From Lapidilactobacillus wuchangensis (GTDB lineage: Bacteria > Bacillota > Bacilli > Lactobacillales > Lactobacillaceae): a stretch of 64,000 nucleotides of DNA. Numbering within the stretch: position 1 is the stretch's first letter; each line of letters opens with the position of its first letter. Below, in pieces: positions 41,993 through 52,012 of the stretch. The notes under the pieces are model-generated. The model was not told the DNA's origin, did not search any database, and saw only the letters and a program-made list of their open reading frames with translations. The position numbers and the translations under genes were made by a program. The stretch spans positions 62,001 through 126,000 of the forward strand of contig NZ_RHOU01000001.1 in assembly GCF_003946645.1 (NCBI RefSeq), written 5' to 3'.

Positions 41993-43791
41993 TGATTAAA
42001 CGCACGACTTATAGTGGTTTAGTAGATGAGAAATATTTAGGTCAAGAAATTGACTTGGCTGGCTGGGTGCAAAAACGCCGCGATTTAGGTAACTTGATTT
42101 TCGTTGATCTTCGTGATCGCGAAGGTATCGTTCAATTGGTTTTCAGTCAAGCAATTAATGGCGATGCTTTAGCAGTTGCTGAAGAATTGCGGAGTGAATA
42201 TGTCATCAGTGTTCATGGTAAAGTTGCCGCTCGTGGTGAAAAAGCCATCAATCCTAATATGAAGACTGGTAAAGTCGAAGTTGAAGTAACTGAAATTAAG
42301 ATTCTCAATAAAGCAAAAACACCACCATTTGATATTGAAGACAACGTTAATGCCTCTGAAGATACGAAATTGAAGTATCGTTATTTGGATTTGCGTCGTC
42401 CGGAAATGATGAAAGCTATTCGCACTCGGGCTCAAATTATGAAGTCGGCCCATCATTTCTTAGATGATAATGATTTCATTGAAATCGAAACGCCTGATTT
42501 AACGAAATCAACGCCTGAAGGTGCCCGCGATTACTTGGTACCATCACGGGTTTATCCAGGTAGCTTCTATGCGTTACCGCAATCACCACAATTATTCAAG
42601 GAATTATTAATGAGTTCTGGTTTTGATCGTTATTATCAGATTGCGCGTTGCTTCCGTGATGAAGATTTACGTGGTGATCGTCAGCCTGAATTTACCCAAA
42701 TTGATATTGAAACCAGTTTCCTCGATGCCACTCAAATTCAAACGTTGACAGAAGGTTTAATTGCCCAAGTCATGCACGATGAAAAGGGCATCGACGTGAA
42801 GTTGCCATTCCCACGAATTACTTGGGATGACGCCCAAGCTCGTTTTGGCTCTGATAAACCCGATTTACGTTATGGGATGGAACTTCAAGATTTAAGTGAC
42901 TACTTTAAAGACAGCAGTTTCAAAGTCTTTGAACAAGCGATTGCTGACGGTGGTCAAGTGAAGGCGATTGTCGCCCCACAAGCAGCTGCTAAGTATTCTC
43001 GTAAGAAAATCGAAGCCATGCAAGATTACATCAAGCGTTTTGGCGCTAAGGGTTTGGCTTGGGTCAAAGTTGAAGACGGAACTGTTGCAGGTCCCGTGGC
43101 TAAATTCTTAAAGGATGACAGTGCAACTTTACTTGAAAAATTAGCGGCTAAAGATGGCGATTTGATCCTGTTTGTGGCTGCAAGTAAGAAAGTTGTTGCT
43201 GACAGCTTAGGTTACTTGCGGACCTTCTTGGCTAAGGAATTAGATCTGATTCCTGACAATCAATTTGCTTTCACTTGGGTTGTTGATTGGCCATTATTCG
43301 AATATGACGAAGGCGACCAACACTGGATCGCCGCTCACCATCCATTCACGATGCCAAATGAAGAGGACGTTCACTTATTAGATACTAATCCTCATGCGGC
43401 TCATGCCCAAAGCTATGATATTGTGTTGAACGGTTATGAATTAGGTGGCGGTTCAATTCGTATTCATGATCGGGAAATCCAAGAGAAGATGTTGAAAGCT
43501 TTGGACTTCATACCTGAACGGGCTCAAGCACAATTTGGTTTCTTATTGGATGCCATGAATTATGGCTTCCCACCACTTGGCGGTTTAGCAATTGGCTTGG
43601 ATCGGTTCGCAATGTTATTATCTGGGCGCGACAATATTCGTGACGTGATTGCCTTTCCTAAGAATTCCAAAGCCACTGAACCAATGACGGCCGCACCTTC
43701 ACGGGTCGCAGCCAACCAGTTGGCTGAATTGGGTTTGGACGTTGATGCCAGCGCTGAAAAAGCAGCCGAAGATGCTGACGCCAACAAGTAA
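41992..43791 (+). CDS. aspS: Aspartate--tRNA ligase
   Basis: The 599-residue bacterial-type AspRS has an OB-fold anticodon domain (about 20-105; [22 protein letters not shown]), class II motif 2 [18 protein letters not shown], a GAD insertion (about 290-420) and motif 3 [15 protein letters not shown]. The C-terminus is a short acidic/Ala-rich tail. It shares the T-box-controlled operon with hisS, as in many Firmicutes, and is followed by a strong terminator. Confidence 0.97.
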   Translation: MIKRTTYSGLVDEKYLGQEIDLAGWVQKRRDLGNLIFVDLRDREGIVQLVFSQAINGDALAVAEELRSEYVISVHGKVAARGEKAINPNMKTGKVEVEVTEIKILNKAKTPPFDIEDNVNASEDTKLKYRYLDLRRPEMMKAIRTRAQIMKSAHHFLDDNDFIEIETPDLTKSTPEGARDYLVPSRVYPGSFYALPQSPQLFKELLMSSGFDRYYQIARCFRDEDLRGDRQPEFTQIDIETSFLDATQIQTLTEGLIAQVMHDEKGIDVKLPFPRITWDDAQARFGSDKPDLRYGMELQDLSDYFKDSSFKVFEQAIADGGQVKAIVAPQAAAKYSRKKIEAMQDYIKRFGAKGLAWVKVEDGTVAGPVAKFLKDDSATLLEKLAAKDGDLILFVAASKKVVADSLGYLRTFLAKELDLIPDNQFAFTWVVDWPLFEYDEGDQHWIAAHHPFTMPNEEDVHLLDTNPHAAHAQSYDIVLNGYELGGGSIRIHDREIQEKMLKALDFIPERAQAQFGFLLDAMNYGFPPLGGLAIGLDRFAMLLSGRDNIRDVIAFPKNSKATEPMTAAPSRVAANQLAELGLDVDASAEKAAEDADANK

Positions 43792-43830
43792 TTTAAATTT
43801 GAAACTAACTACCTGATTAATCTTGGTAGC

Positions 43831-43870
43831 AAAAAGCGGACAAATTCGAATAGAATTGTCCGCTTTTTTT
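43831..43870 (+). terminator. Terminator of hisS-aspS
   Basis: AAAAGCGGACAA pairs with TTGTCCGCTTTT around a 12-base loop, followed by T. Confidence 0.92.
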
Positions 43871-43989
43871 GTCGTTAAATTTACTGAAATGATTTGGATA
43901 GGACTTAATTTAGGATGGTAAATTTTAGCATACGAAAATGTAGTAAACTCTGGTACCAGATAACTAGTTGATAAGAGTATCAAACAGAA

Positions 43990-44535
43990 TTAGTTCTGAC
44001 TGCATTCCGGGCTGCTTGTCGTGGAACGCGGCCGACGCTGATCTGAGCCAATTAAAAATCAAATTGTCTCAGATACAGGTCTTGTACTAGGCGGTAAACC
44101 GCCAAGAACAATTTGGCGGCTGACGACAAGATCCCTCCATTCCGTCTGGAGTTAAGGTAGTGCACTTTATTTTTGTTAGCATTTCAAGACAGTATTTGTA
44201 AGACTATTTGTTTAGGATAATGAACATACCTTATTGACAAGTTATCTTAGTAAACCTGACAACTGCAATCAAACTATTTGAGTCCACTATCCAATATGAC
44301 AACAATTCAAATTTAGTTGAGTTATCCCACATACACAGCCTTAAATTCTAGCAATGATTGAGCGCAGTAAATCGACTCCAGACGGAATGGAGGGCGTGGT
44401 TGTCAGCCGCCAAATTATCGTTAGTGCTTTAGCACTTACGATAAGACCTGTATTGGAGACTTTCGATAGAAAGGCTTCAATCAGCGTCGGCCGCGTTCCA
44501 TAACCAGCAAGCCCGGAATGAAGTGCAGAACCGAT
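43990..44535. repeat. Two structured repeat units in inverted order (copy 5)
   Basis: Left: an inverted unit (43993-44152) closed by CTTGTCGT/ACGACAAG with a TTGTaCTaGGCGG-TAAA-CCGCCaAGaACAA hairpin. Right: a forward unit (44375-44529) closed by GGTTGT/ATAACC (one G-T) with a TTATCGTTAGTGC/GCACTTACGATAA hairpin. Copies of the family linker flank the middle. This nearly 800-base gap between convergent genes holds no gene. Confidence 0.85.
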
Positions 44536-44587
44536 TCCGTTTCTGCACTCAATCTTAGCTTAAATCAGTAATACTGTTGTTAACCAA

Positions 44588-45442
44588 CTACTCGCTTTTG
44601 TGTAATTGCGCCTGGATTCTATCGTGGTATTCAGCCGTTAATTGGTTGATGGTGTGATCCAAGATTTGCCCAAATTTGTCGGTTAATTGTTGCTTGGCCA
44701 AAATAACGACTTTAGCACTAACACTATAGTCATAGACAATTGCGGCAATGCTACTGATAATCGCCTCGTATTGCTGACAATTCGGCAGTTGATCAAACTC
44801 ATCAAATTGATTGCGGACAAATAACTGACCATCACTGAGAAAATTTGTTTTGAGAAATGTTGTTGGTTGCTTCATTTTTTTAAGGGTTATTTTCTCAGCA
44901 AGATAGGCTTGAAAAGAAGCTTCACTCAGGTCCAGTGGTAAGACGTTAAAATAATAATCTTCAAAGTAGCCACGGATTTTTTTGGCAAATTTTGGTGCCA
45001 GACAGGTGTTGATTACGTCAGCGATGAGTTGATTTTGACTCAGGCGTTTCGTGCCTTGGACGACATCCTTCAATAGCGGGTCAGCTACTAAATGATCAAT
45101 CAGCACGGCAGTCTGGGGCTTGGCAGCTAATTGATTGAGCTGTTTCTCGCCAAGGTGCAATGTTTGCGCCATGGTTTGTTTGTCTTGGGAAGACAAATCA
45201 GTTGCACCTAAAACATAATCCAAATCAACCTCGTATAAATTACAAAGATCAATTAGTTGAGGCAAGCTAGGGAGTCGGTTGGCAGCATATTCGCTATTGC
45301 TTTCCCAGTCAGAGACCGAGTTGCGACTGATGCCATTGCCTAAATGAATTTTCTGGGCCACTTCTTGCTGAGTGAGGTGCTTGGCCAAGCGCAGTGCTCG
45401 CAGGCGGGTACTGATAACTGTCGCATTGATTTGGTATTTCAT
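44588..45442 (-). CDS. XRE-family transcriptional regulator with long C-terminal domain
   Basis: ATG 45442 follows GAAAGGAAG and gives 284 residues. The N-terminal Cro/CI helix-turn-helix (about 10-70) shows RLRALRLAKHLTQQEVAQKI and ISRNSVSDWESNSEY. The remaining ~210 residues are helical and of unknown type, perhaps for dimerisation or ligand sensing. It is divergent from a cluster of two hypotheticals and three phosphoesterases that starts 180 bases away. An inverted repeat TGACATT...AATGTCA between them is a candidate operator. Confidence 0.85.
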   Translation of the reverse strand: MKYQINATVISTRLRALRLAKHLTQQEVAQKIHLGNGISRNSVSDWESNSEYAANRLPSLPQLIDLCNLYEVDLDYVLGATDLSSQDKQTMAQTLHLGEKQLNQLAAKPQTAVLIDHLVADPLLKDVVQGTKRLSQNQLIADVINTCLAPKFAKKIRGYFEDYYFNVLPLDLSEASFQAYLAEKITLKKMKQPTTFLKTNFLSDGQLFVRNQFDEFDQLPNCQQYEAIISSIAAIVYDYSVSAKVVILAKQQLTDKFGQILDHTINQLTAEYHDRIQAQLHKSE

Positions 45443-45476
45443 CACGAGCTTCCTTTCAAATTAGCGTCAAAAATAT

Positions 45477-45512
45477 TGACATTATTGTATCACGAAAGAA
45501 GTAAAAAATGTC
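45477..45512. promoter_or_regulatory. Possible operator between XRE gene and phosphoesterase cluster
   Basis: TTGACATT and AATGTCAG form an inverted repeat with ~20 bases between the arms, in the space upstream of both divergent genes. Binding by the XRE protein is a guess. Confidence 0.35.
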
Positions 45513-45624
45513 AGTTCATGGCATAACGATCGACACCAAATCTATAGTAAAATAATCCTGTCAAGAATAATTTTATCCAGTATTTAATTTAGCAAATTCA
45601 AAATAATTAAGGAGGCGCAACCGA

Positions 45625-45930
45625 ATGAACTTGAAATGGTTGAACAGGGCCTGTTTTGGTGATTATTTATTAACCACAGTTACCGGCGAACACTATTTTT
45701 TGCACCTGGCCCACGAACGGAATTATCTTTGTGACGTTGAGGAGTTAAACAAGCCAATTGAAGAGCAGCAGCTTAAACCGATTTATAGTATTGAGCGTTT
45801 AAGAGTTGGTGCCCGGGCCTTATTTATCTTTATGCCCAAAAGTCGCGGTGAAAAATTGGCGATTTGGCCCACTGAGAAAATTTCGACGATTACTAATTAT
45901 GTGCAGTCCGGTTTAGAGGCAAGGTCATGA
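45625..45930 (+). CDS. Hypothetical protein, first gene of phosphoesterase cluster
   Basis: The 101-residue protein has no family I recognise. It begins NLKWLNRACFGDYLLTTVTGEHYFLHL and looks like a small cytosolic alpha/beta domain, with no signal or membrane segment. AAGGAGG precedes ATG 45625 at good spacing, and its stop overlaps the next start (ATGA), making translational coupling likely. It belongs to the accessory cluster 45625-49113. Confidence 0.7.
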   Translation: MNLKWLNRACFGDYLLTTVTGEHYFLHLAHERNYLCDVEELNKPIEEQQLKPIYSIERLRVGARALFIFMPKSRGEKLAIWPTEKISTITNYVQSGLEARS

Positions 45931-46616
45931 GTCAGTTGGCCTATTGGGAAGTGGCCCAACAAATGGCGATGGCAGCTTATGCTGATCGAGTTGATCAATT
46001 TGGTCAGCCAGTGATTAAACAGTTGAAGGCCATCGTCACCTTAATCACCACGGATACCCTTTTTCAATGGTTGTTGCAGGCCAGTGTTGAGTATCGTAGT
46101 CAGGATCGGGAATACATTCGCCAACATTTTGCTCAAGAGGGGATCAGTTTGGCTACGGAAACAGCCCCAGACTTTGACCCTTATACGCAATCAGGACCGG
46201 TCGATTTGGTTGGATCTATTGTTGCTGATAAAATTCAGCAGCGGCTACAACAGATACTGACGGCGGTTGTTTATTTGCAGGGAATCGTCAAAGATAGTTC
46301 TCAAAAACAACTGGCGGCATTACAACAGCAAGCAATGCCCCAAGTCGTTTTGCAGATTTGTACATTATTGAATTCCACTACCAATCTTAGTCAGCGCAGT
46401 TACTTCATTAAGTTGCGCGAGCATGATTTGGCGACAATCGTTAAACTTGCTGAGTTGAATCATGATTTGACAATGATCCAAACACTGCCACGAACAGAGC
46501 AGGATGTCGAGCAGCAGCAACATGATCAATGGGCAATTAATATTCTGAAGTCTAAATATAGTTTAAAAATCAGTCCGTTAGTTCCCAATCGATCTGAGCT
46601 AACTGCTGATAGTTAG
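45927..46616 (+). CDS. Hypothetical helical protein of phosphoesterase cluster
   Basis: The 229-residue protein is predicted mostly alpha-helical and Gln-rich (QKQLAALQQQAMPQVVLQI and similar). No catalytic motif, signal peptide or membrane helix is visible. It is coupled to the preceding gene by a 4-base overlap and is 10 bases before a phosphoesterase gene. A binding or scaffold role for the cluster enzymes is possible but unproven. Confidence 0.7.
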   Translation: MSQLAYWEVAQQMAMAAYADRVDQFGQPVIKQLKAIVTLITTDTLFQWLLQASVEYRSQDREYIRQHFAQEGISLATETAPDFDPYTQSGPVDLVGSIVADKIQQRLQQILTAVVYLQGIVKDSSQKQLAALQQQAMPQVVLQICTLLNSTTNLSQRSYFIKLREHDLATIVKLAELNHDLTMIQTLPRTEQDVEQQQHDQWAINILKSKYSLKISPLVPNRSELTADS

Positions 46617-46625
46617 GAGTTTTGT

Positions 46626-47417
46626 ATGCGGACCTTACTTGTGGGGGATACCCATTTGAAGAACCGAATTATTTTGCCAATTGTCGCCGAAAAAGCGGTG
46701 GCCTTGAAGTGCCAGCAAATCGTGTTATTAGGCGATTACGTTGATGAGTGGCATCAGGAACAAAAAGTGACGCTGTATCGGGCTGAAATGAATTATTTAT
46801 TGCAGTGGAAGCAGGCCATGATTCAGCGAGGTTTCAAAGTTGTGACCTTACTGGGAAATCATGATAGTGCTTATTTGACCCGGACCATTCATCCGTATTC
46901 TTTACAAATCGCCAGTGGTTTTGAGTGGGTTCGCAGTCAGTTTTTGCAATTAGGTTTGCAAGTGGCTCTGAAAATTGATGATTTTTTAATCACCCATGCT
47001 GGACTGTGCTGGGGCAATGATTTAGAGACTGATTATTTCCGACCAATTACAGCGCAGGATTTCCGCATGGTTAAAATGCTGGCTGAACGGGTTGGTCAAG
47101 CGCGAGGCGGCCGTCATTGGAATGGTAGTCCGATTTGGGCTGATTATGAGCACGAGTTGTTGGACGCGCCGAATCCGCATTTTTTAAAGCAAATCGTCGG
47201 CCATACGCCGGTTCGCCAAATCACGCTGACGAGCGACCGACCTGATCAGTTAATTGATATTGATACGTTTAGTATTCATGGCAATTTCATGAACCATTTA
47301 TATGGTGATGGTAGTTTATTACTGCTCGATCATGGTCAGCTCGAAGTTGTTGCGACTGATTGGACCACCGCACCAGCTGTGCAAACTTATTTACACGATG
47401 AAATATATGTTCATTAA
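46626..47417 (+). CDS. Metallophosphoesterase (PPP-like), cluster enzyme 1
   Basis: The 263-residue calcineurin-like enzyme has VGDTHLKN (D-x-H, residues 7-10), LGDYVDEW (about 36-43), LLGNHDS (about 79-85), THAGLCW and VGHTPV: the complete dinuclear-metal set. The 'GDYVDE' form points to the PPP branch (serine/threonine phosphatases, ApaH, PrpE). The substrate could be a phosphoprotein or nucleotide. It is the first of three phosphoesterases in a row. Confidence 0.87.
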   Translation: MRTLLVGDTHLKNRIILPIVAEKAVALKCQQIVLLGDYVDEWHQEQKVTLYRAEMNYLLQWKQAMIQRGFKVVTLLGNHDSAYLTRTIHPYSLQIASGFEWVRSQFLQLGLQVALKIDDFLITHAGLCWGNDLETDYFRPITAQDFRMVKMLAERVGQARGGRHWNGSPIWADYEHELLDAPNPHFLKQIVGHTPVRQITLTSDRPDQLIDIDTFSIHGNFMNHLYGDGSLLLLDHGQLEVVATDWTTAPAVQTYLHDEIYVH

Positions 47418-47463
47418 ATTTAGCTCAAAACTTTAATCAATCAAGAAAGGGTGTCATCACTGA

Positions 47464-48171
47464 ATGATGATCAAGCAGCTTAGTAAAAATATGAAAGTAA
47501 TTACGATTAATTTGCCACCGCTAGAAAAAGCCCATCCCCAATTGGCGACGAGTGCGTTGTCAGTGTCAGAACGAGCCCAAATTGCCCTGCAGAAAATTGC
47601 CCAAAATGATCCTGAGGTAGTTTTTTTCATTGAAGAATATGGTCCGGTATTCGCAGAAGTCGAGGCTGCCTTGGCCGATCGGTATCAGTTCGTTTATCCT
47701 GACGGCTTTCAGCCCAGCGTCCGTGCTTATGCTGGGGTGGTCGCAGCGGTCAAGCGGTCACTAGAAGTCGAAGCTCAATTGGACGGCCGCTATTTCAAAG
47801 TGGCTCAGACAGCGAAAATATTAGGATTACGCTTAGCTGGCCAGTGGTTCTTAGGGGTGCATTATCCGCAACCAGCTCATGCTGAAGAATTTGATCAACA
47901 ATTGAAGGCTTATTTGCCCCAACTGCAGCCTAAAATGATTGCTGGCGACTTTAATCCGCTCCGCGGGACGCAACCAATCATTACCGGCTACCGCGATTTG
48001 CTAGCCGACGAAAAAGTGACTTCATTATTTAACAACAAATTGGATTTCGTTTTTGTTCCTCGCGGTGACGCTCACCAGCAAACTAAAATTTTCGACACTT
48101 CGCTGATGACCTCGCGAAGTGATGTTTTCCTTTCGGATCATGCCTTAACCGGTTTAGTGGTCAATGAGTAA
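47464..48171 (+). CDS. Endonuclease/exonuclease/phosphatase (EEP) superfamily protein
   Basis: The 235-residue protein shows an EEP-type ending: MIAGDFNPLRG (catalytic D-x-N), KLDFVFVP and SDHALTGLVV (catalytic D-H). The N-terminal half carries a FIEEYGPVF segment in place of the usual E motif. EEP enzymes hydrolyse nucleic acids, phosphoinositides or sphingomyelin; the target here is unknown. AAGAAAGGG precedes ATG 47464. A second ATG follows immediately. Confidence 0.8.
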   Translation: MMIKQLSKNMKVITINLPPLEKAHPQLATSALSVSERAQIALQKIAQNDPEVVFFIEEYGPVFAEVEAALADRYQFVYPDGFQPSVRAYAGVVAAVKRSLEVEAQLDGRYFKVAQTAKILGLRLAGQWFLGVHYPQPAHAEEFDQQLKAYLPQLQPKMIAGDFNPLRGTQPIITGYRDLLADEKVTSLFNNKLDFVFVPRGDAHQQTKIFDTSLMTSRSDVFLSDHALTGLVVNE

Positions 48172-48282
48172 AAAACCGTTGCTTTAATTGGGATGGATCC
48201 TGGCGATAGGGTACGCTTGCTAAGCTTAGTCATGGTCGTTCGTTATTCAAACGGCCATCTTCAGATTACAGGAGGTCAAGAA

Positions 48283-49113
48283 ATGTCAGTAAATCAGTTC
48301 AGTTTTTACGCCATGAGTGATATTCATGGAAATTATGATGCATTCGACCGGGCGCTAAGGTTTGTGACCAGTTATTCGACCTTAGTTTTGCTGGGGGATT
48401 ATGTTGATGAAGGGCCGTCCTCTAAGCAGGTGTTGGAGAAATTATATCAGCTTGATTTTGATCCGACTTTAAAAACTATTATTCTTTTTGGCAATCATGA
48501 TGAGTGGTTTTACCAATGGCTACATACACCAGAATTGGCGCCCACAGCTTATGCCTCGAAAATTGGTTGGGCGACGATCTGCAGTTTCTTCAGTCCAATT
48601 GAACTGCAAAAAATAATGACTGCCACTCATCAAGTTGGAACCCCGCAAACATTTGATGATCTTAACGAAGCATTTGAGAACGAATTGCGGCGGCGCATTT
48701 TAAACGATAATCCTGAATTAATGGCATGGTGGACTGCCGAATTTCATGAAAAACGCTATTATGAAACTGAACAGCAAATCTTTGTTCATGCTGGCATTGC
48801 CGAGGACTTAGGTGAGTACTGGGCTTATGATAGTGATGACCTCTTAACAAAGAAGTATCCAGCTACGACTGGTGATTTTCAGAAGGATATTATTGCCGGC
48901 CATATTCATACTGAAGAAATCACCCATGATCGGCAATATTTTGGTCATTTGTATTGGGATCGGCACAGCCATTTTTATCTTGATGGTCATACTAGTGAGA
49001 GTGGCATTGTGCCAGTGTTGCGGTTCGCTACGATCATCAATCAATATGCCACCTTTAAACAGCCCGTCTACAATTATCATGTCGAGCTTGAACATATCAA
49101 GCCTGACCACTAG
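48283..49113 (+). CDS. Metallophosphoesterase (PPP-like), cluster enzyme 2
   Basis: ATG 48283 after GGAGG gives 276 residues; a 30-codon upstream extension is rejected. Motifs: MSDIHGNYDAF, VLLGDYVDEGPSS (the GDxxDxGP of PPP phosphatases), LFGNHDEW, VHAGIAED and AGHIHTEE. It is related to the enzyme at 46626 but not a simple duplicate. It is the last gene of the cluster, followed by an array of repeat copies. Confidence 0.88.
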   Translation: MSVNQFSFYAMSDIHGNYDAFDRALRFVTSYSTLVLLGDYVDEGPSSKQVLEKLYQLDFDPTLKTIILFGNHDEWFYQWLHTPELAPTAYASKIGWATICSFFSPIELQKIMTATHQVGTPQTFDDLNEAFENELRRRILNDNPELMAWWTAEFHEKRYYETEQQIFVHAGIAEDLGEYWAYDSDDLLTKKYPATTGDFQKDIIAGHIHTEEITHDRQYFGHLYWDRHSHFYLDGHTSESGIVPVLRFATIINQYATFKQPVYNYHVELEHIKPDH

Positions 49114-49129
49114 AAACTGATGAAGGTGT

Positions 49130-49990
49130 TGAAACAGAATTGGTTCTGGCTCTGTTCCGACTGCTTGGTGTAGAAAGTGCTGTCGACGTTGATTGAAGCT
49201 AAATACAAGTCAAAGTTCAAAAACAAAACCGTGTGGAGTGATGAAACGGAATTGGTTCTGACTCCATTGCGGGCTTGCTGGTTGTGGAACGCTGCCGGCA
49301 TCGATTTCAGGCTTTGTTGCATCAAATCTGAAATACAAATCTTGAAGTTGTGACATAAGTGTAAAAACGGCATTGGTTCTGACTCTGTTCCGGGCTGCTT
49401 GGCGTGGAATGCTGCCGACATTGATCTGAGCCAATTACAAACCAAATTGTCTCAGATACAAGTCTTATTGTAAGTGCTAAAGCACCAACAATAATTTGAC
49501 GGCTGACGCCAAGATCCCTCCACGCCGTCTGGAATTGATGTGGTTCACTGTATCCTTAATAGCGCTTAATGCAATTGTAGTGAGGGTATAGCAATCTGAT
49601 TCAAATTGTTGTTTCAACAAATAGTAATACCAAAAGTCTGTCTAGCACCTTTCTTGGTTAGTTCCAGAAAGATTGTCAAACAGGCTTATTAATATACTGC
49701 CATCTATTTTTCTAAATAGTAGTGCTTCATGCGGTTAATTTACTTGAGTGGTTACTAGGTGATTGGCGTGTAACTTTACTAGATTTGACTTGAAATCAAT
49801 CAAATTTACATTGAACTAAATTAGTTCTAAACGCAGTGGAGGTCGCTGGGTTGTAAGTCGCCAAATTCTTCTTGCCGCTTTAGCGGTTAGAAGAAGGGTT
49901 GTATTTGAGATTGTTGCAAAGCAATAAGCTCAAATCAATCCCGGCAACGTTCCACAACCCGACGGCCGCAACGGAGTTGTCCGCCATTCT
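49130..49990. repeat. Array of structured repeat units (copies 6a-6d)
   Basis: Gene-free kilobase with four units. 49145-49235 is a decayed unit. 49252-49345 is truncated, with TTTCAG/CTGAAA still paired. 49376-49535 is complete, closed by CTTGGCGT/ACGCCAAG with a TTATTGTaAGTGC/GCACcAACAATAA hairpin. 49826-49985 is a forward unit closed by GGGTTGT/ACAACCC with TTCTTGCCGC/GCGGTTAGAA. A central hairpin (about 49640-49690) and linker join the last two. The right unit nearly matches the nested unit at 20620. Confidence 0.8.
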
Positions 49991-50123
49991 GCCTACAACT
50001 GATTCAGATTAGCTAGTCAACTATAAATCGATTGTGCAAAATTCAAATGATTGACTTTTCCAGTTGAGACGCCTTTAATAAAGACTATCAAGTAAGAATT
50101 AGACGAAGATGGAGGCCATTTTT

Positions 50124-50645
50124 ATGAAAAAAGAAAGTGCAATTTTTGCGGGTGGCTGTTTCTGGTGCATGGTTCATCCCTTTGATCAATATCCTGGTAT
50201 TATCAAAGTGACTTCTGGATACACTGGCGGTCACGTGGTCAATCCGACGTATGAGCAAGTTTGCTCGGGCACAACTGGACATACTGAGGCTGTCCAGATT
50301 GAGTTTGACGCTGAAGTAATCAGTTATCCCGAATTACTGCAGATTTATTGGCAGGTGACTGATCCGACTGATGCTATGGGTCAATTCCAAGATCGTGGCG
50401 ATAATTATCGGCCGGTGATCTTCGTCGCTAATGATGAACAGCGCCAGCAAGCGGAGGCTTCTCGTGCGGCTTTAGCTGCCTCTGGTCGTTTCAAGGAACC
50501 AATTGTCACAAAAATTGAATCAGCTCAGCCATTTTATCCGGCCGAAGAGTACCATCAAGACTTCTACCGCAAAGATCCATTACGGATGCAATTAGAAGAA
50601 GCCGGTGGTCGGGAAAAGTTTATTAAGGAACATTGGTCGAAGTAA
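50124..50645 (+). CDS. msrA: Peptide methionine (S)-S-oxide reductase
   Basis: ATG 50124 after GATGGAGG gives 173 residues; an upstream ATG overlaps the ribosome site. The signature [11 protein letters not shown] places the catalytic cysteine at C12, with TSGYTGG and the YHQDFY motif downstream. It repairs oxidised methionine. No MsrB is adjacent. The 400 bases after it hold only a terminator and a repeat remnant. Confidence 0.96.
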   Translation: MKKESAIFAGGCFWCMVHPFDQYPGIIKVTSGYTGGHVVNPTYEQVCSGTTGHTEAVQIEFDAEVISYPELLQIYWQVTDPTDAMGQFQDRGDNYRPVIFVANDEQRQQAEASRAALAASGRFKEPIVTKIESAQPFYPAEEYHQDFYRKDPLRMQLEEAGGREKFIKEHWSK

Positions 50646-50786
50646 AAGTTTAAATAAAAAGACGCCATTTCACACGAGCTGTTAACCAATAGTTTAGCTT
50701 GGCTAGTTTGTCGTTTTAAACCTTGTTCTTTATCTAAGAAAAATCTCGAAATGAATCCCACTATTCGAAAAAAGTTATAGCGCCAA

Positions 50787-50842
50787 ATAAAAAATGTTTG
50801 CCAATTTCTCTTGATAATCAGAGATTGGCAAACATTTTTTAG
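50787..50842 (+). terminator. Rho-independent terminator
   Basis: AAAAAATGTTTGCCAATTTCTC pairs closely with GAGATTGGCAAACATTTTTT around a 10-base loop, with T/A runs on both sides. Confidence 0.88.
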
Positions 50843-50929
50843 ATGATTTGTTTATCACATATGACATCAATTTTGGCGATTCTACGGCAATTGCCTGAAT
50901 CATCAAAGTTTGAATAAGATTCAAACTTA

Positions 50930-50958
50930 ACTTCAGACAGCCCGGAACAGAGTCAGAC
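50930..50958. repeat. Minimal remnant of the structured repeat
   Basis: ACTTCAGACAGCCCGGAACA followed by GAGTCAGAC joins the two outer ends of a unit with its whole core deleted. Confidence 0.6.
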
Positions 50959-51061
50959 TACGCATATTTTAGCATTCCCTAATTAAATGATTGCCAGCAG
51001 CTAATATCTTTGTTAATTCAACGCTGAATATGATAGAGTTGAATTAAGGAGAGTGGAATCG

Positions 51062-51883
51062 ATGGTCGAGTTTTTCGTAAGTTTAGCGCCCTGGCAACAA
51101 GCCTTGTTAGGAACACTATTTACCTACTTAATGACGGCATTAGGTGCTGCGCTAGTTTTTTTCTTTAAAAGTATTAATCAGAATGTGATGAATTTAATGC
51201 TGGGTTTTGCTTCAGGGGTAATGATTGCGGCCAGTTTTTGGTCATTGTTGGATCCGGCGATTGCCCAAGCCGAAGCAAATGATAGTATCCCTTGGTTGGT
51301 CGTTGCGATCGGTTTTGCGGCTGGTGGTCTGTTTTTGTACGCCGCCGATTTGTTGTTGCCCAAGTTGGTGATCACTCAGGCGGCCGATAGTAAACAGGGG
51401 TTCCCTGATTATCTGCGGCGGACGATCTTACTGGTCTTTTCAATTACCTTACACAATATTCCTGAAGGTTTGGCCGTCGGGGTGGCGTTTGGCGCAGTTA
51501 GCCAAGCAGCTGACCCGAAAATTGCCTTGGCCGCCGCCGTGTCAGTTGCCTTAGGAATCGGGATTCAGAATTTCCCAGAAGGCGCGGCTGTTTCAATTCC
51601 AATGCGCCAGGGAGGTACTAGTCGAGCAAAGGCCTTCTTTTACGGTCAGGCTTCCGGGCTAGTCGAGCCCTTCGCCGGAATCCTAGGTGCGTTATTAGTC
51701 AGCTCTATGACCAAAATTCTGCCTTACGCACTGGCTTTCGCAGCGGGAGCCATGATTTACGTGGTCGTTGAAGAATTGATCCCAGAAGCGAAAGAATCGG
51801 CCGCTAGTCATAGTCACATGGCTATTCTTGGCGTGATGAGCGGTTTTATTCTGATGATGGTTCTCGACGTTGCCTTAGGCTAA
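51062..51883 (+). CDS. ZIP-family metal transporter
   Basis: ATG 51062, eight bases after AAGGAGAG, gives 273 residues. Eight membrane helices with the ZIP metal-site motifs HNIPEGLAVG (TM4) and NFPEGAAVS (TM5) identify the family, which imports zinc, iron or manganese. A short Asp/Lys loop lies between helices 3 and 4. The in-frame GTG at 51053 is part of the ribosome site and rejected. Confidence 0.93.
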   Translation: MVEFFVSLAPWQQALLGTLFTYLMTALGAALVFFFKSINQNVMNLMLGFASGVMIAASFWSLLDPAIAQAEANDSIPWLVVAIGFAAGGLFLYAADLLLPKLVITQAADSKQGFPDYLRRTILLVFSITLHNIPEGLAVGVAFGAVSQAADPKIALAAAVSVALGIGIQNFPEGAAVSIPMRQGGTSRAKAFFYGQASGLVEPFAGILGALLVSSMTKILPYALAFAAGAMIYVVVEELIPEAKESAASHSHMAILGVMSGFILMMVLDVALG

Positions 51884-51964
51884 AGTTGCCTAAGAAAGCT
51901 AGCCAAGTTTTAGGTGGTTGCCTGTAAAAAAACTGACGGTTGTCGCCTATTCTTTTGCGAATTG

Positions 51965-51973
51965 TGTTACAAT
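51965..51973 (+). promoter_or_regulatory. Extended -10 promoter before yitT-like gene
   Basis: TGTTACAAT is a TGn-TACAAT extended -10, 40 bases before the start codon; no good -35 is seen. Confidence 0.55.
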
Positions 51974-52012
51974 AATGGCACATTATGAACCTTAGAGAGG
52001 ACCCAATCATCA

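Noticed and set aside
49110-49445. Minus-strand 111-residue frame with internal similar segments
   Set aside because: The internal repeats come from successive repeat units, not from a protein; the frame has no ribosome site.
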